Of a DNA stretch of 64,000 bases, positions 51,704 through 59,850 are shown piece after piece (position 1 is the first letter of the stretch; every line of letters begins with the position of its first letter). Origin of the DNA: DATCJA01 sp963814955 (GTDB lineage Bacteria > Acidobacteriota > Vicinamibacteria > Vicinamibacterales > UBA2999); contig CAWFEX010000004.1 in assembly GCA_963814955.1 (NCBI GenBank), positions 620,001 through 684,000 on the forward strand, in the 5' to 3' direction. Under the pieces are notes generated by a model. The model ran no database searches, was not told the origin of the DNA, and saw only the letters and a list, made by a program, of their open reading frames with translations. The position numbers and the translations under genes were made by a program.

Positions 51704-52345
51704 ATGAATCTGGATTTCGCTCAGCTTCTCTCGGGCTTCATCGTCCTCCTGATTTCCCTGACGGTGCACGAAGCGGCGCACGCCTGGTCTGCGGACCGGC
51801 TTGGGGATTCAACCGCGCGTATGCTCGGCCGGCTCTCCCTCAATCCGGCTGTACACGTCGATCCGATCGGGACGATTCTGTTTCCGCTGATCGCGATGGC
51901 GACCAATCTGCCGCTCATCGGCTGGGCGAAGCCGGTTCCGGTGAACTCCGCGAGGCTCGGTCGCAACTGGCGGCAAAAGTTCATGGCGATCGCCGCAGCC
52001 GGGCCGGCCAGCAATCTGTTGATCGCGATCGTTGCTGCGGTCGTCCTTCGCTTGGTCGCGCCGGTTGACGTCAGCCCGACTGGAATAGGTAATTCCGGAG
52101 GTCTTGCCGGGGGACTCTATATGGTCGTGCGCGTGAACGTATTGCTCGCCCTTTTTAACATGGTGCCTGTGCCACCACTCGACGGAGGGAACGTTCTAGC
52201 GGGTCTGCTCACTGGATCCATGGCGAGAACGTTCGATCAGTTGCGACCGTATGGGTTTCTGATTCTTTACGGCTTGATGCTAACAGGGGTGCTGTGGACG
52301 GTCATCACTCCGCCGGAGTCGCTGTTGTTGTCCTGGCTGCTCTAA
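51704..52345 (+). CDS. Site-2 protease family (M50) membrane metalloprotease
   Basis: 213 residues, about six hydrophobic segments. Zinc motif HEAAH in the first (LLISLTVHEAAHAWSADRLG), then the conserved GWAKPVPVNSARLGRN and AAAGPASNLLIAIVAAVVLR, and the third ligand motif NMVPVPPLDGGNVLAGLL (Asp). These proteases cut transmembrane substrates within the membrane. This short form lacks PDZ domains, like many Rv-type or SpoIVFB-like members. Confidence 0.93.
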   Translation: MNLDFAQLLSGFIVLLISLTVHEAAHAWSADRLGDSTARMLGRLSLNPAVHVDPIGTILFPLIAMATNLPLIGWAKPVPVNSARLGRNWRQKFMAIAAAGPASNLLIAIVAAVVLRLVAPVDVSPTGIGNSGGLAGGLYMVVRVNVLLALFNMVPVPPLDGGNVLAGLLTGSMARTFDQLRPYGFLILYGLMLTGVLWTVITPPESLLLSWLL

Positions 52346-52362
52346 CGCGCCACCGCGTGTAG

Positions 52363-52384
52363 GGCGGGTCCTTCCGGACCCGCC
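52363..52384. terminator. Hairpin between the M50 protease gene and trpS
   Basis: GGCGGGTCC-TTCC-GGACCCGCC, perfect 9-bp stem, 4-base loop, in the gap between two convergent genes and preceded by GTGTA. It has the same GTGTAGGG prefix and architecture as 62697-62718. No T-run, so termination is a positional inference. Confidence 0.5.
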
Positions 52385-52430
52385 TGACCTGCCGGGTCCA
52401 AAAGGATCGGCCTATGTTGTGAAACCGGTT

Positions 52431-53537
52431 CTAAGAATCCAGCCCGTAACCCATATTCATCGCGGCGCGCGCTTCCTGGAGCGTTGTGTTCGCGGTGCTG
52501 TTCGCCTCAGCGATGCCGCGGCTGAGCGTGTCGCGCACGACGTCGCGGGCGGCGCCGGCGAGCTCCGTACGGCGGGCGCGGATCGGCGCAAGGGTGTCGT
52601 TCAGCGCCTCCGTCACCACCTTCTTGAGTGCTCCGCTGCCGCCATCGCCGATGCGCATCGCGATGCTCTCGGGTGGCTCGCCTGTGCACAGCGATGCGAG
52701 AAGGAGCAGGTTTGCCACTTCCGGCCGTTGGCCGGGGTTGTAGGTGATCTGGCGCTCCGTGTCGGTTTTCGCCTTCTTTATGAGGGCGGCCGTCTCATCC
52801 GCGGTGGCGCGCAGCATGACCGCATTGTTGCGGCTCTTGCTCATCTTCTGGCTCCCGTCGAGGCCGAGGATCTTCGGCGCGTCCGAGAGCAACGCTTCTG
52901 GTTCGGGAAACACGGGTGGACGGCTCTGGCAGAATCGCTGATTGAATCGGCGCGCAATTTTGCGGGTGAGCTCGAGGTGCGGCAGCTGATCCCTGCCAAC
53001 GGGCACGACGTTCCCCTTGCAGAACAGAATGTCGGCGGCCTGGTGAACAGGATATGTGTACATGGCTGCGTTGACCGTGGTGAGACCGGCCGCATCGATC
53101 TCTTCCTTGACGGTCGGGTTGCGATCCAGCTCGCCCATGCCAACCAGGGTCAGAAATGGGACGAGGAGCTGATTGAGCGCGGGAACATGACTGTGGCAAA
53201 AAATGTGGGTGTGGCCGCTCATGGGGTTGAGTCCGGCCGCCAGGTAATCGAGAACCAGCTCTGAGACGTTCTCCGGAATGCTGTCGACCGAGTCGCGATC
53301 GGTCAGCACCTGGTAGTCGGCGACGACGATGAACGTGTCGAGCCCAAGCTCCTGCAATTCCACCCGGTTCTTGAGAGAGCCGAAGTAGTGGCCGATGTGC
53401 AACGGCCCGGTGGGGCGATCGCCTGTCAGTACGCGGTATCGCCGTGGGTTTTTGACGAAGTCGTCGCGCAGCGCCTGCGACCGGCGGACGGCCTCCTCGA
53501 ACGTGCCGGCGACGCCGGCGTTGGTCATCTCGCTCAT
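52431..53537 (-). CDS. trpS: Tryptophanyl-tRNA synthetase
   Basis: 368 residues, class I synthetase charging tRNA-Trp. HIGH motif in TGDRPTGPLHIGHYFGSL and KMSKS in LGLDGSQKMSKSRNNAVM; binding-pocket segment GVGR-like PVGRDQLPHLELTRKIARRF. Slightly longer than the compact E. coli type (334) owing to an N-terminal extension (NAGVAGTFEEAVRRSQALRD). It diverges from scpA with 50 bases between, so the two promoters overlap or face each other closely. Confidence 0.97.
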   Translation of the reverse strand: MSEMTNAGVAGTFEEAVRRSQALRDDFVKNPRRYRVLTGDRPTGPLHIGHYFGSLKNRVELQELGLDTFIVVADYQVLTDRDSVDSIPENVSELVLDYLAAGLNPMSGHTHIFCHSHVPALNQLLVPFLTLVGMGELDRNPTVKEEIDAAGLTTVNAAMYTYPVHQAADILFCKGNVVPVGRDQLPHLELTRKIARRFNQRFCQSRPPVFPEPEALLSDAPKILGLDGSQKMSKSRNNAVMLRATADETAALIKKAKTDTERQITYNPGQRPEVANLLLLASLCTGEPPESIAMRIGDGGSGALKKVVTEALNDTLAPIRARRTELAGAARDVVRDTLSRGIAEANSTANTTLQEARAAMNMGYGLDS

Positions 53538-53587
53538 CGAAGAAATTTTAGGTTGGTGGAAACGGACCGCAACTTACTATCATAAGC

Positions 53588-54394
53588 GTGACGTCTGCGA
53601 TGCAGGACCACGATTTCGAATCGTCCCCTGACGCCTACCACATCAAGCTCGACGCATTCGAAGGGCCGCTCGATCTTCTGCTCCACCTCATTCGCAAGAA
53701 CGAGGTGGACATCTACGACATCCCGATCACCCTGATCACACAGCAGTATCTCGAGTACATCGATCTCATGCAGGAGCTGAACCTCGACGTGGCCGGCGAG
53801 TTCCTGGTGATGGCGTCGACGTTGATTCACATCAAATCGCGGATGCTGATCCCGCGACCCGACCCGATGCTCGACGAGGTCGAAGAAGAGGATCCGCGTG
53901 AGGCACTGATACGCCGCCTGATCGAGCACCAGAAGTTCAAGGCTGCGGCGGAGCTCCTTCACGACCGCGAGACGCTGCGCGGCGCACAATTCACGCGCGC
54001 GGACGCCAGCGTGGTCGAGGCAGCGGGAGAACCCTACGAACCGGAGCTGGAGGTGGATCTGTTCAGCCTGCTGGCTGCATTCCGGGGGGTGCTGGAACGG
54101 GCAAGCCGCCGCCCACGCATGGTCCTGCCGCCCGACCAGATTTCGATGGAGGACCGTATTCAGCAGCTGCTGGCGCGCTTGTCGGAGACCGAGGCGTGCG
54201 GGTTCGAAGATTTGTTTGCAGACGGGGATGGCTCACGCTCGTTCGTGATCGTGACCTTCCTGGCGCTGCTCGAAATGATCCGTCTGAAGCTGGTGCGCAT
54301 ATTCCAGTCGGGAAGCCTCGCGGCGATTCGCGTCTACAAGCGCGCACGCCCGGCTGACGCGCCTCACCCGATTGGCGATCCACAAAGCGCTTGA
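53588..54394 (+). CDS. scpA: Segregation and condensation protein A
   Basis: 268 residues from GTG 53588. ScpA is the kleisin that bridges SMC heads with ScpB and helps compact and segregate the chromosome. Conserved start AFEGPLDLLLHLIRKNEVDI, YDIPITLITQQYLEYIDLMQ, ASTLIHIKSRMLIPRP, and the C-terminal winged helix VTFLALLEMIRLKLVRIFQS. Length is normal. scpB follows after a 109-base gap filled by a word palindrome. Confidence 0.96.
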   Translation: MTSAMQDHDFESSPDAYHIKLDAFEGPLDLLLHLIRKNEVDIYDIPITLITQQYLEYIDLMQELNLDVAGEFLVMASTLIHIKSRMLIPRPDPMLDEVEEEDPREALIRRLIEHQKFKAAAELLHDRETLRGAQFTRADASVVEAAGEPYEPELEVDLFSLLAAFRGVLERASRRPRMVLPPDQISMEDRIQQLLARLSETEACGFEDLFADGDGSRSFVIVTFLALLEMIRLKLVRIFQSGSLAAIRVYKRARPADAPHPIGDPQSA

Positions 54395-54420
54395 GGCGAT
54401 GCGCCGTTCACAACCACAAG

Positions 54421-54489
54421 CCACAGAGACACAGAGACACGGAGAACACGAGGTGAAGTATTTGTTTCTGTGCCTCTGTGTATCTGTGG
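54421..54489. repeat. CCACAGAGACACAGAGA word palindrome between scpA and scpB
   Basis: Left arm CCACAGAGACACAGAGACAC (54421 on) pairs imperfectly with TTTCTGTGCCTCTGTGTATC followed by TGTGG (54464-54489). The same word ends each copy of the 401-bp unit at 40981 and 41382. It may attenuate or modulate scpB expression relative to scpA. Confidence 0.85.
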
Positions 54490-54502
54490 CCCGTTGAGGG
54501 AT

Positions 54503-55159
54503 ATGTCAGACGACAATCAGATAACTGGAACCGCATCCGCGGAGCTGAAGGCGATCGTAGAGGCGCTCATTTTTGCGTCTCCCGAACCGATCACCGCGAA
54601 GATGTTGTTCAAGCTGCTCGCCGACGAGCCGAAAGAGGACATCGCGGCGGCCGTGCATGTCTTGAAGGACGAGTACGCCCAGCGGCCTGGCCTTCAGTTT
54701 GTGGAAGTGGCCGGTGGTTACCAGATTGTCACGCGGCCCGAGCTGCACGAGTGGGTGCGGCGGCTGTTTCACGAGCGGTCGGCTCAGAAGCTTACCGTGC
54801 AGGCCCTCGAGACGCTTGCCGTGATCGCATACAAGCAGCCGATTACCGCGGTCGAGATCTCCGAAATCCGGGGTGTCAACACGTCCGGGGTCCTGTCGAC
54901 GCTGCTCGAGCGGCATCTGATCAAGATCATCGGTCGCAAGAATGTGGTGGGACGCCCGTTTCTCTACGCGACGACCAGGGAATTCCTCATACGGTTCGGC
55001 CTGAACGATCTCGGCGATCTGCCAAAGGTGGAGGACATGGCGGAGGCGCTCGGCTTCGACCCGCCGGCGGGCCTCACGGAAATCACGCCGAAAGAGGACA
55101 TGCTGCCGCTGGATGAGGAAGACGCACGTTCGAACTTCAACGTGCAAAGTGAAAAGTAA
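54503..55159 (+). CDS. scpB: Segregation and condensation protein B
   Basis: 218 residues from MSDDNQ. ScpB is a double winged-helix protein that dimerises on ScpA in the SMC complex: ELKAIVEALIFASPEPITAK, GYQIVTRPELHEWVRRLFHE, KLTVQALETLAVIAYKQPIT with the signature EISEIRGVNTSGVLSTLLER. The last residues (RSNFNVQSEK) are encoded by the left arm of the palindrome at 55133-55205, which probably extended the C terminus. It converges with rluB. Confidence 0.96.
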   Translation: MSDDNQITGTASAELKAIVEALIFASPEPITAKMLFKLLADEPKEDIAAAVHVLKDEYAQRPGLQFVEVAGGYQIVTRPELHEWVRRLFHERSAQKLTVQALETLAVIAYKQPITAVEISEIRGVNTSGVLSTLLERHLIKIIGRKNVVGRPFLYATTREFLIRFGLNDLGDLPKVEDMAEALGFDPPAGLTEITPKEDMLPLDEEDARSNFNVQSEK

Positions 55160-55205
55160 GTAACAAGTGACGTTGACTTCGAAACTTACTTTGCACTTTG
55201 AAGTT
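55133..55205. repeat. AACTTCAA..GTGCAAAGT word palindrome spanning two convergent gene ends
   Basis: Left part AACTTCAACGTGCAAAGTGA then AAAGTAAGT pairs with ACTTACTTTGCACTTTGAAG then TT (55184-55205). It holds the stop codons of scpB (55157-55159) and rluB (55186), so each gene ends inside one arm. May serve as a bidirectional terminator. Confidence 0.85.
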
Positions 55206-55929
55206 TGAACTTTACACGTGCCTTGAGCGCGCGTAATTCCTCCGCGCTCAGTTCCCTCCACTGCCCGGTCTTCAGGCGCCGATCTTCAAGCGGGCCAATG
55301 CGGATGCGCCGCAATGTGCGCACCGGATGGCCCACGGCTTCGCACATCCGGCGCACCTGCCTGTTCCGTCCTTCGCGAATGGTCAGTCTCAGTACGCTGT
55401 CATGGCCGCGCACCGGACTCAACAACCTGACGTCGGCTGGCAGCGTTTTGCGGCCGTCGAGCGGAATGCCTTTCCGCAAACGTTCGAGAGCCGCCGCATC
55501 GGGTATTCCGGCAACGCGCGCCTCGTAGGTCCGTTCGACGCCGTGTCGAGGATGCGTGAGCCGCGCGGCAAGATCGCCGTCGTTGGTCAGCAGCAGCAGT
55601 CCTTCGGTGTCGTAGTCGAGGCGTCCGACGGGGTACACGTATTCGCGCACGCCTTGCAGCAGATCGATCACGGTTGGCCGACGCTGCGGGTCGGAGCGGG
55701 TACTCACGTAGCCGGCAGGCTTGTTCAGCAGAATATAGCGGGCCTTCTGCGCCGCCTTGATGCGCCGGCCATCGACCCTGATATCGTCGGCGCCGGGATC
55801 CGCCTTCGTGCCCATCTCGCGCACGGTGGTCCCGTTCACGGACACGCGTCCCTCGGCGATCAGCTTCTCGGCGGCGCGCCTCGAAGCGATGCCCGCTTGA
55901 GCAAGAACCTTCTGAAGGCGTTGCTGCAT
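55186..55929 (-). CDS. rluB: 23S rRNA pseudouridine synthase (RsuA/RluB family)
   Basis: 247 residues. An S4 RNA-binding domain (RLQKVLAQAGIASRRAAEKL, IAEGRVSVNGTTVREMG) precedes the catalytic domain with the active-site Asp in VGRLDYDTEGLLLLTNDGDL; RLTIREGRNRQVRRMCEAVG is the conserved RNA-contacting segment. It isomerises a uridine in 23S rRNA; RluB versus RluE/RluF is by size and the genetic link with scpA-scpB, common in bacteria. The final KFKLQSAK is encoded by a palindrome arm. Confidence 0.93.
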   Translation of the reverse strand: MQQRLQKVLAQAGIASRRAAEKLIAEGRVSVNGTTVREMGTKADPGADDIRVDGRRIKAAQKARYILLNKPAGYVSTRSDPQRRPTVIDLLQGVREYVYPVGRLDYDTEGLLLLTNDGDLAARLTHPRHGVERTYEARVAGIPDAAALERLRKGIPLDGRKTLPADVRLLSPVRGHDSVLRLTIREGRNRQVRRMCEAVGHPVRTLRRIRIGPLEDRRLKTGQWRELSAEELRALKARVKFKLQSAK

Positions 55930-55952
55930 CGTTGTTCGGCGCAGGGGTCATC

Positions 55953-56079
55953 GCGCAGGCTAAAGCCTGCGCTCTACGTTCGGCGCCGTTTCGGAGCGCG
56001 CACCCTTCAGGGTGCGCGTTCGATCGTATATTGCCGTGTTCGTCACTGCGGTTGTAGCGCGCACGCTTTAGCGTGCGCG
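55953..56079. repeat. Cluster of three tetraloop hairpins
   Basis: GCGCAGGC-TAAA-GCCTGCGC (55953-55972), CGCGCACCC-TTCA-GGGTGCGCG (55997-56018) and CGCGCACGC-TTTA-GCGTGCGCG (56058-56079). All are perfect, each with a different stem, in the gap between rluB and the hydrolase gene, both on the minus strand. Confidence 0.85.
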
Positions 56080-56083
56080 GCCG

Positions 56084-57247
56084 TCAGCGGCGAAGTATGT
56101 CTGCCCAGAACGCGACGAGTTTCCACGTTTCGGCCGCCGCAGCGGACCTATCGAGCTCCGCATGCGTGATGATCTGACTGAGCAGCACTCGCGTGTCCAC
56201 CCCCTTGGAGCGCAGGTAATTGCCGAGAACGACCGATTCTGCCGCCGGGATGACCGTATCCTCGTCGCCGTGCAGCAGGAACACCGGGGCCGCCGGAACA
56301 GACGCCGCGCGTTCGGGCGAGGCTGCCGGATCTGCCTGCATGCCGAGATGTGGCACCAGGATGGGACCAAGCGCCTTGACATTGCGGTCGTTCACATAGG
56401 TCAGATAGGTCGCGGATGGCTCGGGCAGTTCCTTGACCATCTCTCGCGCTTTCGCGAACGTCGCGTTCGCCTGTTTCATGTCGACCAGCGTCAATTGCGA
56501 CGCCAGGAGGAATGTGCCGATGCCGGCGCGCAGGCCCATCACCTGCTCGGGTGGCACCACGCGATCGGCGGCTGCGTACAGGATGACCGCCACACCGTAA
56601 TCATGCGGTGGAATAGTTACCACCCCGGGCGCCTGCACGGCTTCGCCGGTCGCCAGGTAGTGGAGCACGCGCCCGAGGTCGCCGTGTCCACCGAACGACA
56701 CGACGTAGGCGACCTTGTCGCGAATGGAAGGGCGACCTGCGGCAACAATCGATAGTCCGCCGGCGAAACTGATTCCAATCAGCCCGATTCGTCCGTCGGG
56801 TGCCAGGTCCGGTTGCCCGGTCATCCACGCCACTGCGTCCTCGATCACGTCTGCCGATCGAGCCGTGATCTGGTATCCCATCAAATCGGGAAGTGCCATC
56901 GTCATCACCGCGATGCCGCTGCCCGCCAGGTCTTGGGCAAGCGCTGTGAGACGCGGCTCTGCAATGCCCATTGAATGCACACCGGGAATGAGCAGGACCG
57001 ATCGGCGTGCGCGTCCCTCCGGCCGGTAGAACTGCGCCTCCACTTCGCCTTGCCGCACGGGGATTTTGTGTCGCGGCAGCACCGTTACCGATCGCGCGCC
57101 GGCGTCGGCGAGAGCTTCGAGGCGGCCTCCCACGTTCCCGACTCGCGCGAACAGCGATGCCGCACGGACGTACGGTGTTGCGACGTACGCGATCGCCGCA
57201 ACCACAGTAGCGACGACGATCAGCGCGAACAAGCGAACGAAACGCAT
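56084..57247 (-). CDS. Alpha/beta hydrolase, membrane-anchored or exported
   Basis: 387 residues. Hydrophobic N terminus (FVRLFALIVVATVVAAIAYV) serves as anchor or signal. Hydrolase fold: SVLLIPGVHSMGIAEPRLTA (oxyanion strand), nucleophile elbow GISFAGGLS with Ser, acid in HGDEDTVIPAAESVVLGNYL, and His in SQIITHAELDR. Likely a dienelactone-hydrolase- or esterase-like enzyme; substrate unknown. It diverges from cmk with 34 bases between starts. Confidence 0.85.
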   Translation of the reverse strand: MRFVRLFALIVVATVVAAIAYVATPYVRAASLFARVGNVGGRLEALADAGARSVTVLPRHKIPVRQGEVEAQFYRPEGRARRSVLLIPGVHSMGIAEPRLTALAQDLAGSGIAVMTMALPDLMGYQITARSADVIEDAVAWMTGQPDLAPDGRIGLIGISFAGGLSIVAAGRPSIRDKVAYVVSFGGHGDLGRVLHYLATGEAVQAPGVVTIPPHDYGVAVILYAAADRVVPPEQVMGLRAGIGTFLLASQLTLVDMKQANATFAKAREMVKELPEPSATYLTYVNDRNVKALGPILVPHLGMQADPAASPERAASVPAAPVFLLHGDEDTVIPAAESVVLGNYLRSKGVDTRVLLSQIITHAELDRSAAAAETWKLVAFWADILRR

Positions 57248-57281
57248 CGAAACCGGATGTTACACTGAAGACCGAACGCTC

Positions 57282-57944
57282 ATGCGCAAGTTGATCATCG
57301 CCATCGATGGACCATCAGGTGCGGGCAAGGGCACCATCGCGCGCACGCTTTCGCAGCACCTTGGTTACCGGCACATCGACACCGGCGCGATGTACCGCGC
57401 GATCGGCTGGAAGGCCAACCTCGAGCGCATTCCGCTTGACGATGAACGCGCTGTGACGGAGCTCGCACGGCGGGCGCGGCTCGTTGTCGAGGGCGGAGTC
57501 GTGTCGATCGATGGCCACGATGTCACGCGCGAGATTCGCACTCCGGAGATGGACAAGGCGGCGGCCGCGGTCGCGAGGCTGCCTCGCGTACGTGAAGTCC
57601 TCGTCGATCGTCAGCGTGACGAGGGCGCGGGCGGGGGCGTCGTGATGGAAGGGCGTGACATCGGGACAGTGGTGTTTCCGGCCGCCGACGTGAAAATTTA
57701 CCTGGACGCGGCTCCGGAAGAGCGCGCACGGCGGCGCGCCAACGATCCGGCGCATACGGGAAGTCAGACGGGGCAGGCTGCCGTCGCAGAAGCGATTCAG
57801 GCGAGAGACAAATCCGATACCACGCGTACGGCGTCGCCGCTCACCGCCGCACCGGATGCAATCCAGATCGACACCACCGACATGCCTATTTCCGCGGTCG
57901 TCGATCGCGTGATGACGCTCGTGCGGGAGAAGTTGAGCGCTTGA
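57282..57944 (+). CDS. cmk: Cytidylate kinase
   Basis: 220 residues from MRKLIIAIDGPSGAGKGTIA (P-loop GPSGAGKGT). It phosphorylates CMP and dCMP. HLGYRHIDTGAMYRAIGWKA, GGGVVMEGRDIGTVVFPAAD and VKIYLDAAPEERARRRANDP (lid Arg residues) are standard. Normal length. rpsA lies downstream on the same strand, the frequent cmk-rpsA linkage, here interrupted by two minus-strand genes. Its last 59 bases overlap the 3' end of the YdeI-like gene. Confidence 0.96.
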   Translation: MRKLIIAIDGPSGAGKGTIARTLSQHLGYRHIDTGAMYRAIGWKANLERIPLDDERAVTELARRARLVVEGGVVSIDGHDVTREIRTPEMDKAAAAVARLPRVREVLVDRQRDEGAGGGVVMEGRDIGTVVFPAADVKIYLDAAPEERARRRANDPAHTGSQTGQAAVAEAIQARDKSDTTRTASPLTAAPDAIQIDTTDMPISAVVDRVMTLVREKLSA

Positions 57945-58659
57945 GGAGTTTTTCCTCGTACGCCCTCGCTGCGGTGATACCACGCGATACCAGCTCGACG
58001 ATCGTTGAGATGCGTTCCACGCGCGTCGCTTCCCGTTTCGCGTCCCGGAGCCAATAGAGGAACTGTTTCTGCTGGCTCGGCGTGAATGCCTGCCAGTTCT
58101 TTTTCGACGTCTTGTTTGCGTTGAGGGCCTTTTGCAGCTCTGGCGGGATGTCGAGCGCTTCGACGCCAGACAGCACATCCCACGACCCGCTTTCCTTGGC
58201 GCCCGCTACTGCCGCTTCTCCCGCTGCCGTCATCAAGCCGGCGGCGCGAAGACGCTCGACCCGGTCCTTGTTCGACTGCGACCACGCGCTTTTCGACTTG
58301 CGCGGCGTGAAGGCCTGTTTGTAGAAACGGTCGTCGACCGGGTGCATGATGCTGTCGATCCACCCGAAGCACAGCGCTTCTTCCACGGCGTCGTTGTAGC
58401 TGACCGTTGGAAGACCGGTGTGCTTCTTCGCAAACACCAGCCACACCCCGGTGGAGCTGGCATGGTGCGCCTGCAGCCACGAACGCCACACCGCTCGAGA
58501 CTTCGCGCGAATCCTGGGATAGTCGGCAGTTGATGCTTTACCTATCCTTGTAGTCCTCGGACGAAGCAGGATCGAGCTCCCATCGCTTTCGATCGCGTTC
58601 CAGGATTTTCTTCTCGCCCTTGAGCTCCTCGTTGTCTTCATACTGGACACCGATCGCAC
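57886..58659 (-). CDS. YdeI/OmpD-associated family protein
   Basis: About 257 residues in the open frame. The conserved core starts near IRAKSRAVWRSWLQAHHAST and continues GVWLVFAKKHTGLPTVSYND, AVEEALCFGWIDSIMHPVDD, FYKQAFTPRKSKSAWSQSNK, and a helical C terminus. YdeI-like proteins are small, linked to stress or antimicrobial resistance without a defined reaction. The first 40 or so residues overlap the DUF6335 gene on the same strand and are not conserved; a start near 58530 is likely but no good codon stands out. It overlaps cmk tail-to-tail by 59 bases. Confidence 0.85.
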   Translation of the reverse strand: MRSVSSMKTTRSSRARRKSWNAIESDGSSILLRPRTTRIGKASTADYPRIRAKSRAVWRSWLQAHHASSTGVWLVFAKKHTGLPTVSYNDAVEEALCFGWIDSIMHPVDDRFYKQAFTPRKSKSAWSQSNKDRVERLRAAGLMTAAGEAAVAGAKESGSWDVLSGVEALDIPPELQKALNANKTSKKNWQAFTPSQQKQFLYWLRDAKREATRVERISTIVELVSRGITAARAYEEKLLKRSTSPARASSRDRRPRK

Positions 58660-59392
58660 GACCGATGTCGTCGACGATGTCCTGATCGGGCGTGGGGTTG
58701 TCGCCGCCGGGGGCCTCGTCGCCCACGCTGTATGCGGATTCCCAGTCGGCGTCGACGTCGCCTCCGGTAATGGCGGGACTGGTCTCGGTGTGCTCTTTGA
58801 ACCGTTCGTGGAGCCCTCGCCGGCCGCTGCGTGCGGCAGACGCCGAGCGATCCATGTTGAGGGACGAAGGCGGCGTCGGTATCACGTCGTCGTCATCGCG
58901 TACGATTCTGCGTTCACGGTCGAGCGACGGCGCCTTGCGTGCGACGAAGGCGGGGGGGCTGGACGGCGGCCGGACCGGGGCGCTCGTCGCGCGGACGGCT
59001 TTTTGTGCTGTGCGTGTGACGGCCTTTGAGGCCGCCTTCCTGGTCTGGCCTGCTGATGCCTTGCGTGCGCGCGCGCCGCTGGCCGACGCCTTACGTGAGC
59101 GCGCCTGCGTCGCTGTAGCGCCCTGGCGGGCCTGCTTCTTTGACACCTTGCCAGCGCGAGCCTGCCGCGCCGAAGCTTTGCGAAGACGGGCTGAAGCCCC
59201 GCGGACACGAGCTTGACGCGCTGAAGTCTTGCGAAGGCGGGCTTTCCGTGCTCGGGCCCTCCGCGTGGTGGACTTGCGGGCAGTAGTTCTCTTACGCGCT
59301 GCGCTGGCGGAGCGGGCACGAGGCCGGCCGGCACCGCCGCGCTTTGCGTTCTGGCTGGGCCGCCTGGCTCGTGGCGTCTTGCGTCTGGCCAT
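58538..59392 (-). CDS. Histone-H1-like basic protein with DUF6335-type C terminus
   Basis: 284 residues from MARRKTPRARRPSQNAKRGG; GGATGACCC precedes the ATG. Residues 1-150 are almost only Ala, Arg, Lys, Ser and Thr in degenerate repeats (ARKASARQARVRGASARLRK and similar), as in bacterial H1-like proteins that coat DNA. The C-terminal 90 residues are acidic and conserved: ITGGDVDADWESAYSVGDEA, PGGDNPTPDQDIVDDIGRAI, DRKRWELDPASSEDYKDR. This end matches the DUF6335 pattern (from recall). The pairing of a DNA-binding tail with an acidic domain suggests a nucleoid protein. The YdeI-like frame overlaps its 3' end. Confidence 0.7.
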   Translation of the reverse strand: MARRKTPRARRPSQNAKRGGAGRPRARSASAARKRTTARKSTTRRARARKARLRKTSARQARVRGASARLRKASARQARAGKVSKKQARQGATATQARSRKASASGARARKASAGQTRKAASKAVTRTAQKAVRATSAPVRPPSSPPAFVARKAPSLDRERRIVRDDDDVIPTPPSSLNMDRSASAARSGRRGLHERFKEHTETSPAITGGDVDADWESAYSVGDEAPGGDNPTPDQDIVDDIGRAIGVQYEDNEELKGEKKILERDRKRWELDPASSEDYKDR

Positions 59393-59850
59393 TGGGTCAT
59401 CCTTTCGTCCGGACCGCCTGCGATCGGTCCCGCTAACCTTGACAGTTACCGATAAGTGACGTATCCTCTGTGTCTTATCGGCGAAGGACAAATGCCTACA
59501 GTGGGGTTCCGGTGCAAGATTCGGGGCATCGGGGCTGCGGCGGTTCTGGCCTTCGACCTCGCTCGGCGTGAGCGATGGCCGCATGCATCAGCCTTCAACT
59601 CCACTCGAATGCCCTGAGAGCTCGCTCTTCGACGTCGCATGGGGAGACCCTGAGTCTGTCGATGGGTCGATGAGTCGAAGAGCATGCGTCGTCTCCAACG
59701 CCGTTATAGCCGCGGGGAGCCGGTTCCCGCAAGCCTTCGATTCTACTCAGGGTTGTCCTGAGCGATATCGAAGGACAACCATGGTGCCGGCACGATGAGC
59801 GCTCCGAAGTCAGTCTGGAGCGACATCAGAAGCAGGAGGACGCGCAAGGA
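59393..59850. other. Leader region of rpsA with a degenerate inverted repeat
   Basis: Divergent gap of about 460 bases between the H1-like gene and rpsA. At 59738-59777 CTCAGGGTTGTCCTGAGCGA and TCGAAGGACAACC form a GGTTGTCC/GGACAACC inverted repeat of the same type as 44306-44340. AGGAGG lies 11 bases before the rpsA ATG. No gene supported. Confidence 0.5.

Noticed and set aside
58692..59216. Plus-strand frame rich in Ala/Leu opposite the H1-like gene
   Set aside because: The opposite strand shows a start with upstream spacing, H1-type repeats and a conserved acidic end; the plus frame has none of these.
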